Below, piece by piece: positions 45,524-53,754 of a DNA stretch of 64,000 nt. Made by a program: the position numbers and the translations under genes. Below the pieces are notes generated by a model, which did no database searches, was not told the DNA's origin, and worked only from the letters and a program-made list of their open reading frames with translations. Origin of the DNA: Clostridium sp. Marseille-P3244 (GTDB lineage: Bacteria > Bacillota > Clostridia > Lachnospirales > Lachnospiraceae); assembly GCF_900120155.1 (NCBI RefSeq), contig NZ_LT635549.1:1768688-1832687 (forward strand), written 5' to 3'. Numbering within the stretch: the stretch's first letter is position 1; each line of letters starts with the position of its first letter.

Positions 45524-46670
45524 AGCTTATCTGAAAATAGCAGAAAAGAATAAATGGCTTATCCTGATGTATCTTGGTATTTTTTTCTGCGTTACAGTTA
45601 TGTTTCAGGAGTTTGGGAGGACGGACTCTGTGTCCGGATACCGGACCCAGAGCGTTCCCGTAGGTGTGGTGGATGAGGATGGCGGGGATATGGCCGGAAG
45701 TCTGATCGATTATCTGGAAGACACAAATCAGATCATTATCCTGGAAAACAACAGAGAGGCGCTGCAGGAAGACCTGTTCTACCGGAATGTAGACTATATC
45801 CTGAGGATCCCCGAGGACTTTACCCGGAAGTGTATCTATGGAGATGAGAGACTGAAGGTAACGACTGTTCCCGGCACTTACGCCGGCAGCTATGTGGATC
45901 AGCAGGTAAATGATTTTATAAACTTTGCCCGATGCTATGCGTCCGCGGGATTTTCAGAAGAAGAGATCCTGACCGCCATGGAGGAACGGCCTCGGGCAGA
46001 AGTGTCCCTGGCTGATTTTTCCGGAAATGAGGGGGAGAAACCTGCATATATATTCTATTACCGATATCTTCCGTACCTGTTCCTCAGTGTAGTCTGTTAT
46101 GTGTTCGGGTATATCCTGATCGGATTCCACAGAGGGAGCCTTCCGGGAAGAATGCGCGCTTCTGCCGTGTCGGAGAGGAGACAGAATCTGGAGGGCCTGG
46201 CTGCCGCGGGGGTGCTGGCCGCAGGATTATGGGTGCTCGCTACAGGGGTCGTGTTCCTGCTCTATGGAGAGGTGTTTGTCGCAGGAGGAAAAATGTTCTA
46301 TTATCTCCTGAATTCCCTGGCTCTGCTGGTCGTGTCTCTGAGCCTGTCTTATCTGATCGGCTCGATGGTGAAGGATACCAACGCCCTGAACGGAGTCGTG
46401 AACATTGTAACTCTGGGCATGTGCTTTCTCTGCGGAACTTTTGTCGGTATGGATCTGCTGAGCTCTAAAGTAAAGCAGGTGGCTCAGTTCTTTCCGGTAT
46501 ACTGGTATGAAACCGTAAACGGTCTTCTGGAAGGGTATGGAAGCGTCAGCGGGAGTCTGCGGACGGAAGTCTTCCAGGGCATCGGAATCCAGCTGATGTT
46601 CGCGGCGGCGCTGGTATGTGTTACTTTGGCCGTCTCAAAGAAGAAGGCACAGAAACAGGTTGGGTATTGA
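45510..46670 (+). CDS. ABC-2 type permease, second subunit
   Basis: A 386-residue permease with the same architecture (N-terminal helix about 15-35, extracytoplasmic region with SVPVGVVDEDGGDMAGSLID, C-terminal helices from about 190). Its start overlaps the previous gene by 14 nt, and AAGGAGGG lies inside that gene, so the two are translationally coupled and probably form a heterodimer. The substrate is unknown; two-component/ABC-2 modules of this type often respond to envelope stress or peptide antibiotics. Confidence 0.9.
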   Translation: MPVFKAYLKIAEKNKWLILMYLGIFFCVTVMFQEFGRTDSVSGYRTQSVPVGVVDEDGGDMAGSLIDYLEDTNQIIILENNREALQEDLFYRNVDYILRIPEDFTRKCIYGDERLKVTTVPGTYAGSYVDQQVNDFINFARCYASAGFSEEEILTAMEERPRAEVSLADFSGNEGEKPAYIFYYRYLPYLFLSVVCYVFGYILIGFHRGSLPGRMRASAVSERRQNLEGLAAAGVLAAGLWVLATGVVFLLYGEVFVAGGKMFYYLLNSLALLVVSLSLSYLIGSMVKDTNALNGVVNIVTLGMCFLCGTFVGMDLLSSKVKQVAQFFPVYWYETVNGLLEGYGSVSGSLRTEVFQGIGIQLMFAAALVCVTLAVSKKKAQKQVGY

Positions 46671-46692
46671 CTTATCCAACCTGCTTCCTTTA
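46657..46692 (+). terminator. Probable terminator of the ABC operon
   Basis: CAGGTTGG and CCAACCTG form an 8-bp stem around the permease stop codon, followed by the weak T-rich tail CTTCCTTTATT. Confidence 0.55.
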
Positions 46693-46769
46693 TTCTGTAT
46701 AAGGTGAATAACAGTCAGGTTGTTAAGGCATGATGTTGATTACAGGAAGAAAAAGGAGGCAGATAACGC

Positions 46770-48182
46770 ATGGGCGGATTTTTTGGTGTTGCATCAAAGA
46801 ACGACTGTATACTGGAACTTTTTTACGGGGTAGATTACCATTCCCATCTGGGAACAAGGAGAGGCGGAATGGCCGCGTATGGGGATGGAGAGTTCTGCCG
46901 GGCCATCCACAATATAGAAAATTCTCCTTTCCGGACAAAATTTGAACGCGATGTGGAGGAGATGAAGGGAAATCTGGGAATCGGCTGCATTTCTGATTAC
47001 GAGCCACAGCCATTGCTCATCCAGTCTCATCATGGCAGTTTTGCCATTGTCACGGTGGGAAAGATCAATAATGAGGAAGAACTTTTAAGGAGAGCTTTTA
47101 ATGAAGGACACTCCCATTTTCAGGAAATGAGCGGGGGAAAGATCAATGCTACGGAGCTGGTAGCGTCTCTGATCTGTAAAAAGGGAAGCCTCGTGGAGGG
47201 TATCCAGTATGCCCAGAAAATTGTAGACGGGTCTCTGACTCTGCTCCTGATGACAAAAGACGGGCTATACGCGGCCCGGGACCGGTACGGAAGGACTCCG
47301 CTTGTGGTCGGACGCAAAAAAGACGCCTACTGTGTCTCTTTTGAGAATTTCGCCTACCTGAATCTGGGATATACACATGACAGAGAGCTGGGGCCGGGAG
47401 AGATTGCCTTTATCACACCGGAAGGAGTTGAAACTCTTGTACAGCCGGGAGAAAAAATGAAGATCTGCTCATTTTTATGGGTCTATTATGGATATCCCAC
47501 TTCTTCTTACGAAGGTGTCAGTGTGGAGGAAATGCGCTACCGGTGCGGAAGCATGCTGGCAAAACGGGACGGAGATTCTGTACATCCGGACGTAGTGGCC
47601 GGGGTGCCCGATTCCGGGGTGGCCCACGCCATCGGGTATGCCAATGAATCCGGTATCCCCTATGCGAGACCTTTTATCAAGTATACGCCCACCTGGCCCA
47701 GGTCCTTTATGCCTACGAACCAGAGCCAGAGAGATCTGATCGCCCGCATGAAGCTGATCCCGGTACAGGCGCTGATCGAGAATAAAAAACTGCTTCTGAT
47801 CGATGATTCGATCGTCAGAGGAACACAGCTCAGGGAGACAACGGAATTTCTTTATAAGAGCGGGGCAAAAGAAGTGCATGTCCGCCCTGCCTGCCCGCCC
47901 CTTGTATTCGGCTGTAAATTTTTGAATTTTTCCCGTTCCAAATCCGACCTGGATCTGATCACAAGGAGGATCATCCGGGAAAAAGAAGGAGACAGCTGTC
48001 CCGAGGAAGTTCTGGAGGAGTATACGGATCCCGATTCCTGCCGCTATGCGGATATGGTGGAGGAAATCCGGAGGATCCAGAATTTTACTACTCTGAGGTT
48101 CCACAGACTGGATGATCTTCTTGCGGCGATCGGCCTGGAACCGTGCAAGGTATGCACATACTGTTTTAACGGAAGAGAATAA
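46770..48182 (+). CDS. PurF-like amidophosphoribosyltransferase lacking the N-terminal cysteine
   Basis: A 470-residue homologue of glutamine PRPP amidotransferase, which makes phosphoribosylamine for purines. The PRPP site LLLIDDSIVRGT (near 345) and the Cys-rich C-terminus CKVCTYCFNG, like the iron-sulfur ligands of the Bacillus enzyme, are present. However, PurF needs Cys as its first mature residue (CGVFGI), and here the protein starts MGGFFGVAS with Gly at position 2. An in-frame TAA sits one codon before the ATG, so no propeptide with Cys can be added. AAAGGAGG precedes the ATG. It is therefore probably a paralogue without glutaminase activity, using ammonia or another partner. No other pur gene is nearby. 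Confidence 0.85.
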   Translation: MGGFFGVASKNDCILELFYGVDYHSHLGTRRGGMAAYGDGEFCRAIHNIENSPFRTKFERDVEEMKGNLGIGCISDYEPQPLLIQSHHGSFAIVTVGKINNEEELLRRAFNEGHSHFQEMSGGKINATELVASLICKKGSLVEGIQYAQKIVDGSLTLLLMTKDGLYAARDRYGRTPLVVGRKKDAYCVSFENFAYLNLGYTHDRELGPGEIAFITPEGVETLVQPGEKMKICSFLWVYYGYPTSSYEGVSVEEMRYRCGSMLAKRDGDSVHPDVVAGVPDSGVAHAIGYANESGIPYARPFIKYTPTWPRSFMPTNQSQRDLIARMKLIPVQALIENKKLLLIDDSIVRGTQLRETTEFLYKSGAKEVHVRPACPPLVFGCKFLNFSRSKSDLDLITRRIIREKEGDSCPEEVLEEYTDPDSCRYADMVEEIRRIQNFTTLRFHRLDDLLAAIGLEPCKVCTYCFNGRE

Positions 48183-48209
48183 GCTGGGGAAAAGGCGGAT
48201 ACAGAAAAA

Positions 48210-49628
48210 ATGAGACAGTTGGGGAAAAACAGTCTGTATACAGGAAAGGATGAGAACAGTCTGGGAATCGAATGGGGGAAATTCTACCGGACAGTGATTG
48301 CTCTGGTAGTGCCCATGGCTCTCCAGAATCTGATCAACGTAGGAGTGACAGCAGCGGATGTCATCATGCTGGGGGCTGTGGGAGAAACGGCGCTGTCCGG
48401 GGCCTCTCTGGCGGGACAGGTGCAGTATATCATGACGCTGTTCCTCTTCGGGCTTACTTCAGGCGCTACAGTTCTGACGGCTCAGTACTGGGGGAGAGGA
48501 GACAGGGAAGCAATCGAGAAGATTCTTGGAATGGCGGTGACAGCGGCGGTTGTTGTGACCGCCCTGTTTACGGCAGCGGCTCTTGCCATACCGGATCTGT
48601 TGATGCGGATCTTCACCAGTGATCCGGAGGTCATCGCGGAAGGCGTGAAATATCTGCGTATTGTGGCTTTCTATTATGTACTGATGGGAATCACTCAGAC
48701 CTATCTCTATATCATGAGAAGTGTGGAGCGGGTGGTTGTGGCGACCGTGGTCTATCTGCTGTCCCTTCTCTGTAATATCATCCTGAACTCTATCTTTATA
48801 TTCGGTCTTCTGGGCCTGCCTGCCATGGGGGTGGAAGGAGCCGCGCTGGGGACATTGTGCGCCAGAGTGCTGGAAGTGGCGCTGGTGATCGGATATTCCA
48901 GATTTTTTAATAAGGATATCAAACTTCGTCTGAAATATGTACTTCACATGGACAGGGCACTGTTCAGGGATTTTATGAAATATGCGCTTCCTGTTGTCGC
49001 TAATGAGCTGATGTGGGGACTGGGGACAGCGGCGAACACCGCGATCCTGGGACATATGGGAAGCTCCGCGGTGGCGGCCAATTCGGTGGCTCAGGTGGCC
49101 AGACAGCTGGCTACGGTGGTGTCCTTCGGACTTTCCAGCGCGGCGGCAATCTATCTTGGGAAGACCATAGGAGAAAAACGAATGGAGCATGCGAAAGCCT
49201 ATGCGAAACGGTTTGTGATCCTGAGCATCATTATGGGTGTGCTGGGCGGACTGATCATCCTGGCGGCGGCTCCGGTCACAGCTTCTGCGCTGGCGCTGTC
49301 CGGAACGGCGAAACAGTATCTTCGTTTCATGTTCTTTGTTATGTCCTATTTTGTCGTAGGACAGGCGTTCAATACGACGATGGTCGTGGGAATTTTCCGA
49401 TCCGGAGGAGATACCCGGTTCGGCCTGATCCTGGATGTGAGCACCATGTGGTGCTGTTCCATCCTGCTGGGATTTCTGGCGGCCTTTGTTTTCCGGTTGA
49501 GTGTGCCGGTGGTGTATGTCATCCTGATGAGTGACGAGATCATTAAAGTTCCTGTCACGTACCGGCGTTACCGGAGTTATAAATGGCTGAGGGATGTGAC
49601 AAGAGAAAATTTAGAGGGTGCCGTTTAA
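48210..49628 (+). CDS. MATE-family efflux transporter
   Basis: A 472-residue inner-membrane cation antiporter with twelve predicted helices in two halves. The N-terminal half begins VIALVVPMALQNLINVGVTA and has GETALSGASLAGQVQYIM; the second half begins MKYALPVVANELMWGLGTAA. NorM/DinF-like family; the substrate may be drugs or metabolites. It lies 27 nt after the PurF-like gene with no terminator between, so the two may be co-transcribed. Confidence 0.93.
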   Translation: MRQLGKNSLYTGKDENSLGIEWGKFYRTVIALVVPMALQNLINVGVTAADVIMLGAVGETALSGASLAGQVQYIMTLFLFGLTSGATVLTAQYWGRGDREAIEKILGMAVTAAVVVTALFTAAALAIPDLLMRIFTSDPEVIAEGVKYLRIVAFYYVLMGITQTYLYIMRSVERVVVATVVYLLSLLCNIILNSIFIFGLLGLPAMGVEGAALGTLCARVLEVALVIGYSRFFNKDIKLRLKYVLHMDRALFRDFMKYALPVVANELMWGLGTAANTAILGHMGSSAVAANSVAQVARQLATVVSFGLSSAAAIYLGKTIGEKRMEHAKAYAKRFVILSIIMGVLGGLIILAAAPVTASALALSGTAKQYLRFMFFVMSYFVVGQAFNTTMVVGIFRSGGDTRFGLILDVSTMWCCSILLGFLAAFVFRLSVPVVYVILMSDEIIKVPVTYRRYRSYKWLRDVTRENLEGAV

Positions 49629-49663
49629 AAGAAGAATGAACGGTACCACAGGCGGACAAAATA

Positions 49664-49672
49664 TGTTATACT
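49664..49672 (+). promoter_or_regulatory. Extended -10 promoter of the Mrp gene
   Basis: TGTTATACT is an extended -10 (TGnTATACT). The -35 region (TACCAC, 17 bp upstream) is poor, as is usual for extended -10 promoters. Confidence 0.55.
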
Positions 49673-49706
49673 GGGAAGGAAATTAAACAGAGAGAAGGGA
49701 AATATT

Positions 49707-50537
49707 ATGTCACAAGAACAAAATACAAACGGATGTACAGAAGAGTCCTGCGCGGGCTGTGCGCATGCGGATTCCTGCAGCAGCAAAAAAGAAGATTTCC
49801 GTGAGCCGGCCAATCAGTATTCGTCGATCAAAAAGGTGATCGGTGTGGTCAGCGGCAAAGGAGGCGTGGGGAAATCTCTCGTCACCGCTTCCCTGGCGAG
49901 GATGATGAGGCAGAAAGGATATACGGTGGGTATTCTGGACGCGGATATCACAGGCCCGTCCATTCCGAAGATGTACGGCATCCATGAGAAAGCCAGAGGA
50001 ACAGAGGACAGCATCCTTCCCTGCGTGGCAAAGGATGAGACAAGGATTATGTCGGTGAATCTTCTTCTGGAGGATGAGGCCGCGCCGGTGATCTGGAGAG
50101 GCCCCATCATTGCGGGAGTGGTCAAACAGTTCTGGACAGATGTGATGTGGGGAGATCTGGATTATCTCTTTGTGGATATGCCTCCGGGAACAGGAGATGT
50201 ACCGCTGACGGTATTTCAGTCTCTGCCTGTAGATGGCGTGGTGATTGTGACGTCCCCCCAGGATCTGGTTCAGATGATCGTGAAGAAGGCCGCCAATATG
50301 GCACAGCAGATGAATATACCTGTACTGGGCGTGGTAGAGAACTACAGCTATGTGAAATGTCCGGACTGCGGCAGAGAGATCAAAGTGTTCGGCGAGAGCC
50401 ACATCGACGAGATCGCCTCGGATATGGGCGTTCCGGTTCTTGGAAAGATGCCGATCGACGCGGATCTGGCAAAGATCGTGGAAGATGAAAAATTCTATGA
50501 AGCCGTGAATCCCTATCTGAAAGATACAGAATTATGA
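49707..50537 (+). CDS. Mrp/Nbp35-family iron-sulfur carrier ATPase
   Basis: A 276-residue P-loop NTPase that assembles or carries 4Fe-4S clusters for delivery to target enzymes. The N-terminus carries CTEESCAGCAHADSC, the four-cysteine motif of the Nbp35 type. The deviant Walker A GKGGVGKS is near 51, DADITGPSIP follows, then DMPPGTGDVPLT, and a Cys pair (KCPDCGRE) near 215 binds the bridging cluster. The alpha/beta hydrolase gene overlaps its stop codon (ATGA). Confidence 0.94.
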   Translation: MSQEQNTNGCTEESCAGCAHADSCSSKKEDFREPANQYSSIKKVIGVVSGKGGVGKSLVTASLARMMRQKGYTVGILDADITGPSIPKMYGIHEKARGTEDSILPCVAKDETRIMSVNLLLEDEAAPVIWRGPIIAGVVKQFWTDVMWGDLDYLFVDMPPGTGDVPLTVFQSLPVDGVVIVTSPQDLVQMIVKKAANMAQQMNIPVLGVVENYSYVKCPDCGREIKVFGESHIDEIASDMGVPVLGKMPIDADLAKIVEDEKFYEAVNPYLKDTEL

Positions 50538-51547
50538 TCGGGAAAAGGATTCGTCTGTGGAAGGACGGGGAATATGACTATCCGGGGGCTTATGGGTTTA
50601 TTCCCTTCATGGTCAGCTATATCCATGAAGATCAGTCCTCCAGACCCGGTATGCTGATCGCGCCGGGCGGAGCATACCGCCGGGTATCTCCCTCGGAGGC
50701 ACACCTTCCTGCGGAAGAATTTTACAGGGCAGGCTATAATGTGTTCGTTCTGGCCTATACAGTGAATTATCTGGATGAACCTCTGAAACTCCAGCCTCTG
50801 GCGGATATATCACGGGCTGTGAGGATGATCCGGGCAGGAGCTGTCCGCTGGCATATCGACCCGGAGAAAATCGCTGTGTGCGGATTTTCTGCCGGAGGAC
50901 ATCTGTGCGCAAGCCTCTGTGTCCACTACAAAGATACGGAGGATCCGGCCCGGGAATACAGCAGGATCTCAAACCGGCCTGACGCGGCAGTTCTGTGTTA
51001 TCCTGTCATCACGGCCGGAGAGTACTCCAACCGGGAGTCCTTTCTGGCACTTCTGGGAGAACACCCGGCGGACAGGGAGCTGGAATATCTGTCGCTGGAA
51101 GCCCACGTAACCGGAGATGTGCCGCCCTGTTTTCTCTGGCATACTGTGGGGGACGCGACAGTCCCGGCAGAGAATACATATCTGTTTGCGGATGCCTGCC
51201 GGAAAGCAGGCGTACCATATGCGCAGCATGTATTCACAGAAGGCATCCACGGCCTGTCAACTGCCACAGAAAGGTGGATCTTAAGAGATTTCGGACAGCC
51301 TTATACGCTGGAGCAGATCCGTTTTCTTGCAGAGGCGGTAAAGGCAGGAAAAACGGATCTTCCACCCGGGCGCGGAGAAGAGATCCTGGAGGAGTTCGGC
51401 CTGGCAGGAAAGAAGAAAGAAAAGTGGACTCCGGAAATGAAAGAAAAACTTTACGGGACGATACAGGAAGTGGGCGTATGGACAGAGCTGGCTGAAAAAT
51501 GGCTGGCGCGGAGACTGAAACTGAGCCTGGCAGGAGAAGAAATATGA
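50534..51547 (+). CDS. Alpha/beta hydrolase, acetyl-esterase-like
   Basis: A 337-residue serine hydrolase with oxyanion region LIAPGGAYRRVS, nucleophile elbow CGFSAGGHLCAS (Ser near 121), acid Asp in HTVGDATVP and His in TEGIHGLSTAT. It matches the BD-FAE/esterase group seen beside carbohydrate genes, but here it is extended by about 75 C-terminal residues (EQIRFLAEAVKAGKT onward, Lys/Glu-rich) of no known domain. Overlaps Mrp by 4 nt upstream and the phosphatase gene downstream, so it sits in a coupled three-gene operon. Confidence 0.87.
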   Translation: MIGKRIRLWKDGEYDYPGAYGFIPFMVSYIHEDQSSRPGMLIAPGGAYRRVSPSEAHLPAEEFYRAGYNVFVLAYTVNYLDEPLKLQPLADISRAVRMIRAGAVRWHIDPEKIAVCGFSAGGHLCASLCVHYKDTEDPAREYSRISNRPDAAVLCYPVITAGEYSNRESFLALLGEHPADRELEYLSLEAHVTGDVPPCFLWHTVGDATVPAENTYLFADACRKAGVPYAQHVFTEGIHGLSTATERWILRDFGQPYTLEQIRFLAEAVKAGKTDLPPGRGEEILEEFGLAGKKKEKWTPEMKEKLYGTIQEVGVWTELAEKWLARRLKLSLAGEEI

Positions 51548-52317
51548 GGATTTTATTTATCCGGCACGGAGATCCGGACTATGTGAATGATACACTGACA
51601 GAGAAAGGGCACAGAGAGGCGGCCCTTCTGGCTGAGCATATCCAGAGTCTTCACCCGGGGACCTGCTATGTCTCTCCTCTCGGAAGAGCGCAAAAGACTG
51701 CGGAATACAGCCTGAAACGGCTGGGACGCGCCGCGCAGACTCTGGAATGGCTGAGGGAGTTCCCGGCACGCATCGATCTGGAGCAGGCAGCAGAACTGCG
51801 GGAAGCATATCCCGGGGCAGAGAAACAAGACGGAAGCTATGTTCCCCGGATTGTCTGGGATGTGGCTCCCTCTTACTGGTCTGTGCACAGTGACTGTATG
51901 GACAGTGCCAGATGGAAAGAGTCGGAGATCTGCGCAAACTCAGATACAGTTAAGATCTATGACAGAGTGGTGGAAGAGTTTGACAGTTTCCTGGCCGGGA
52001 AAGGATATGTAAGAGACGGGCTCTGTTACCGGGTAGAAAAAGAAAACGCAGAGACAGTAACATTTTTCTGTCATTTCGGGATCACCTGTGCGCTGCTGGC
52101 CCATCTGTGGAATTTTTCTCCGTTTTCTCTGTGGCAGGATCTGGCTCTGGCCCCCACTTCGGTTACGGAGATCGTGACCGAGGAACGGCAGCAGGGGATC
52201 GCTGTGTTCCGGGGATTGAAGCTGGGAGACGTATCTCATCTCAATATGGGAGGGGAACCCGTCTCTTTCGCGGCCAGGTTCTGTGAAGTGTACAGCAATA
52301 TGGATCAAAGGCACTGA
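51544..52317 (+). CDS. Histidine phosphatase family protein
   Basis: A 257-residue phosphoglycerate-mutase-like phosphatase. The RHG motif FIRHGDPDY (catalytic His near 7) starts the protein, SPLGRAQKTAEYSL gives the second Arg, and CHFGITCAL holds the C-terminal catalytic His. The ATG at 51544 overlaps the previous stop (ATGA) and puts RHG at the usual position; an in-frame start 45 nt upstream would bury it. Substrate unknown. Confidence 0.88.
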   Translation: MRILFIRHGDPDYVNDTLTEKGHREAALLAEHIQSLHPGTCYVSPLGRAQKTAEYSLKRLGRAAQTLEWLREFPARIDLEQAAELREAYPGAEKQDGSYVPRIVWDVAPSYWSVHSDCMDSARWKESEICANSDTVKIYDRVVEEFDSFLAGKGYVRDGLCYRVEKENAETVTFFCHFGITCALLAHLWNFSPFSLWQDLALAPTSVTEIVTEERQQGIAVFRGLKLGDVSHLNMGGEPVSFAARFCEVYSNMDQRH

Positions 52318-52400
52318 AGAGCAGGGGCGTTACAGGCGGGGAACTGAAATCCGGGAAGCGCATACTATGATAGAAAGAGAAAAAAGGAGTTCTTTCTGTT

Positions 52401-52880
52401 ATGGCATATGAGACATTTGAGAGTGTGGAGGGCATCATCCAGGGGATCAACCGGGGGGATTCCTGCTGCTCGATGGTTGTTTCCCTGATCAGTAATTCGA
52501 ATATCATAAACGTTGTGGTCACCGGAGAAACGACTGTCATCGACAATGTCCGGCTGCGGCCGGGAATGCGGATCGCCGCCTTTTACGATACAAATCTGCC
52601 TGTACCGGCGGTGTATCCTCCACAGTACCGGGCGGAACTGGTCACATCGCTGAGAAGAGGTCAGCAGGTGAAACTGGATTATTTTGATGACAATCTGACG
52701 TCTTCTGATAACTCTCTGCGGCTGAACATCGGACCTGTCACGAGTGTGACTACCCTGAACGGACAACAGTATACGTGCAGTCCGGAAAATTCAGAACTGC
52801 TGGTCTACTACACGACCACTACATTCAGCATTCCCGCGCAGACGACCCCCCAGAGAGTGATTGTGCTGTGCGAATATTAA
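52401..52880 (+). CDS. Hypothetical protein, beta-rich
   Basis: A 159-residue protein with no signal peptide, no membrane segment and few charges. Predicted strands dominate: ESVEGIIQGINRG, MVVSLISN, NVVVTGETTVID, VRLRPGMRIAAFYD, then PPQYRAELV and VKLDYFDDNL. The first 100 residues read like an OB-type or small beta-barrel fold; the C-terminal 40 residues are Thr-rich (YYTTTTFSIPAQTTPQ). I do not recognise the family. AAAAAAGGAG lies before the ATG and a weak TATGAT box is upstream; a hairpin follows. Confidence 0.7.
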   Translation: MAYETFESVEGIIQGINRGDSCCSMVVSLISNSNIINVVVTGETTVIDNVRLRPGMRIAAFYDTNLPVPAVYPPQYRAELVTSLRRGQQVKLDYFDDNLTSSDNSLRLNIGPVTSVTTLNGQQYTCSPENSELLVYYTTTTFSIPAQTTPQRVIVLCEY

Positions 52881-52916
52881 AGAATCTTTATTAAAACGGG
52901 AAAAGAGATAAAATAA

Positions 52917-52960
52917 CCGCGGGAAGGGAACATGCGCTGAGGCAGGATCCTTTCCCGCGG
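52917..52960. terminator. GC-rich hairpin between convergent genes
   Basis: CCGCGGGAAGG and CCTTTCCCGCGG form an 11-bp stem with a loop of about 21 nt and a short T-rich tail (ATCGTTTATC). Probably a shared terminator. Confidence 0.55.
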
Positions 52961-52965
52961 ATCGT

Positions 52966-53412
52966 TTATCTGGCCAGCTGAGACAGCCGCAGACAGAAGA
53001 CATTCAATGATTCGCAGTATTTTCTGGAAACAGGACATATGGCGGGAAACTTTTCGTCATATGCCGGCGCTTCATCGCTTATATGGATGATGTAATCATA
53101 AAGATACGTCAGAAATTCTTTGTTCGTTGGTTTTTTATCGTGCCCGGATCTGTGGAAGACAAGTTCCAGAAGATCGGTATTGTTCGAATCCCAGACCGAA
53201 TTTACGATCGTGCGTATGTTTTTCTCAACACAGGTCCAGCTTGTGTGATAATAACCTGCAATATCCAGATACAGAGATTTTGTGATACATTCGATGCAGC
53301 TCTTGCCTTCGATGACAAGCGTAAGTCCGTATACCACATAATTAAAGCCGGTGTAAGAACGGTTTACTCCAAAAGAGTTCAGAGTATTGATTATAAGTTT
53401 CCTGTAGTTCAT
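52966..53412 (-). CDS. Stand-alone Spo0A C-terminal DNA-binding domain protein
   Basis: A 148-residue protein that matches the Spo0A effector domain but has no receiver domain. Segment by segment: NTLNSFGVNRSYTGFNYV, ITKSLYLDIAGYYHTSW (Spo0A: ITKVLYPDIAKKYNTTA), the recognition helix CVEKNIRTIVNSVWDSNN (Spo0A: RVERAIRHAIEVAWSRGN) and KKPTNKEFLTYLYDYI (Spo0A: KAKPTNSEFIAMVADKL). The C-terminal 30 residues (Cys-containing) are extra. The ATG at 53412 follows GGAGAGGGGC; a longer open frame runs back into the tRNA gene and is not coding. DNA binding without phosphorylation is inferred. Confidence 0.88.
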   Translation of the reverse strand: MNYRKLIINTLNSFGVNRSYTGFNYVVYGLTLVIEGKSCIECITKSLYLDIAGYYHTSWTCVEKNIRTIVNSVWDSNNTDLLELVFHRSGHDKKPTNKEFLTYLYDYIIHISDEAPAYDEKFPAICPVSRKYCESLNVFCLRLSQLAR

Positions 53413-53479
53413 CAGTATGCCCCTCTCCAATTTAAGATACCTGTCCTCTGGAACACCCTTATTATCGTAAAATGTAAAA

Positions 53480-53534
53480 TTTTGACATACAACTGGAAAT
53501 ATTCGATTTTTTTCGACCGTTGGAGTCGAAAAAA
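53480..53534. promoter_or_regulatory. 0A-box-like sites upstream of the Spo0A-C gene
   Basis: Three matches to the Spo0A box core (TGTCRAA): TGTCAAAA on the minus strand (53480-53487) and the two arms of a 10-bp perfect inverted repeat, TTTTTTCGAC (53508-53517) and GTCGAAAAAA (53525-53534), each one base short of the full box. They lie 70-120 nt before the Spo0A-C start. The A run of the outer arm is also the tRNA terminator's U tract, so part of the symmetry may be fortuitous. Confidence 0.5.
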
Positions 53535-53565
53535 CGGAAAGCTTCACGAAAACGGAAGCTTTCCG
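53529..53565 (-). terminator. Terminator of tRNA-Ser
   Basis: On the minus strand, CGGAAAGCTTC and GAAGCTTTCCG form an 11-bp stem followed by six T, starting 11 nt after the tRNA. Confidence 0.88.
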
Positions 53566-53575
53566 ACAACAGGAA

Positions 53576-53661
53576 CGGAGACGGAGGGATTCGAACCCTC
53601 GTGCCCCGGAGGGCAAACGCATTTCGAGTGCGCCCCGTTATGACCACTTCGATACGTCTCC
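53576..53661 (-). tRNA. tRNA-Ser, anticodon CGA
   Basis: An 86-nt cloverleaf: acceptor GGAGACG pairs with CGTCTCC, discriminator G, no encoded CCA. The anticodon loop CTCGAAA gives CGA, reading UCG. A long variable arm (TTGCCCTCCGGGGCA region) marks a class II tRNA, and the T arm is GAGGGTTCGAATCCCTC. Confidence 0.95.
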
Positions 53662-53713
53662 GGATATTTAAGCCGCGGGCACGGATATTTTCGGCCCTGC
53701 CCACAGCTTTTTT

Positions 53714-53742
53714 ATTATACCAGACTTGGCGCCGGTGTACAA
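53714..53742 (-). promoter_or_regulatory. tRNA-Ser promoter
   Basis: On the minus strand, TTGTAC (53737-53742), a 17-bp spacer and TATAAT (53714-53719), predicting a 5' leader of about 46 nt before the mature tRNA. Confidence 0.75.
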
Positions 53743-53754
53743 GAAATTTCTCGT

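Noticed and set aside
53413..53622. Long N-terminal extension of the Spo0A-C protein
   Set aside because: The frame runs through the tRNA-Ser gene and its terminator; the ATG at 53412 has its own ribosome site.
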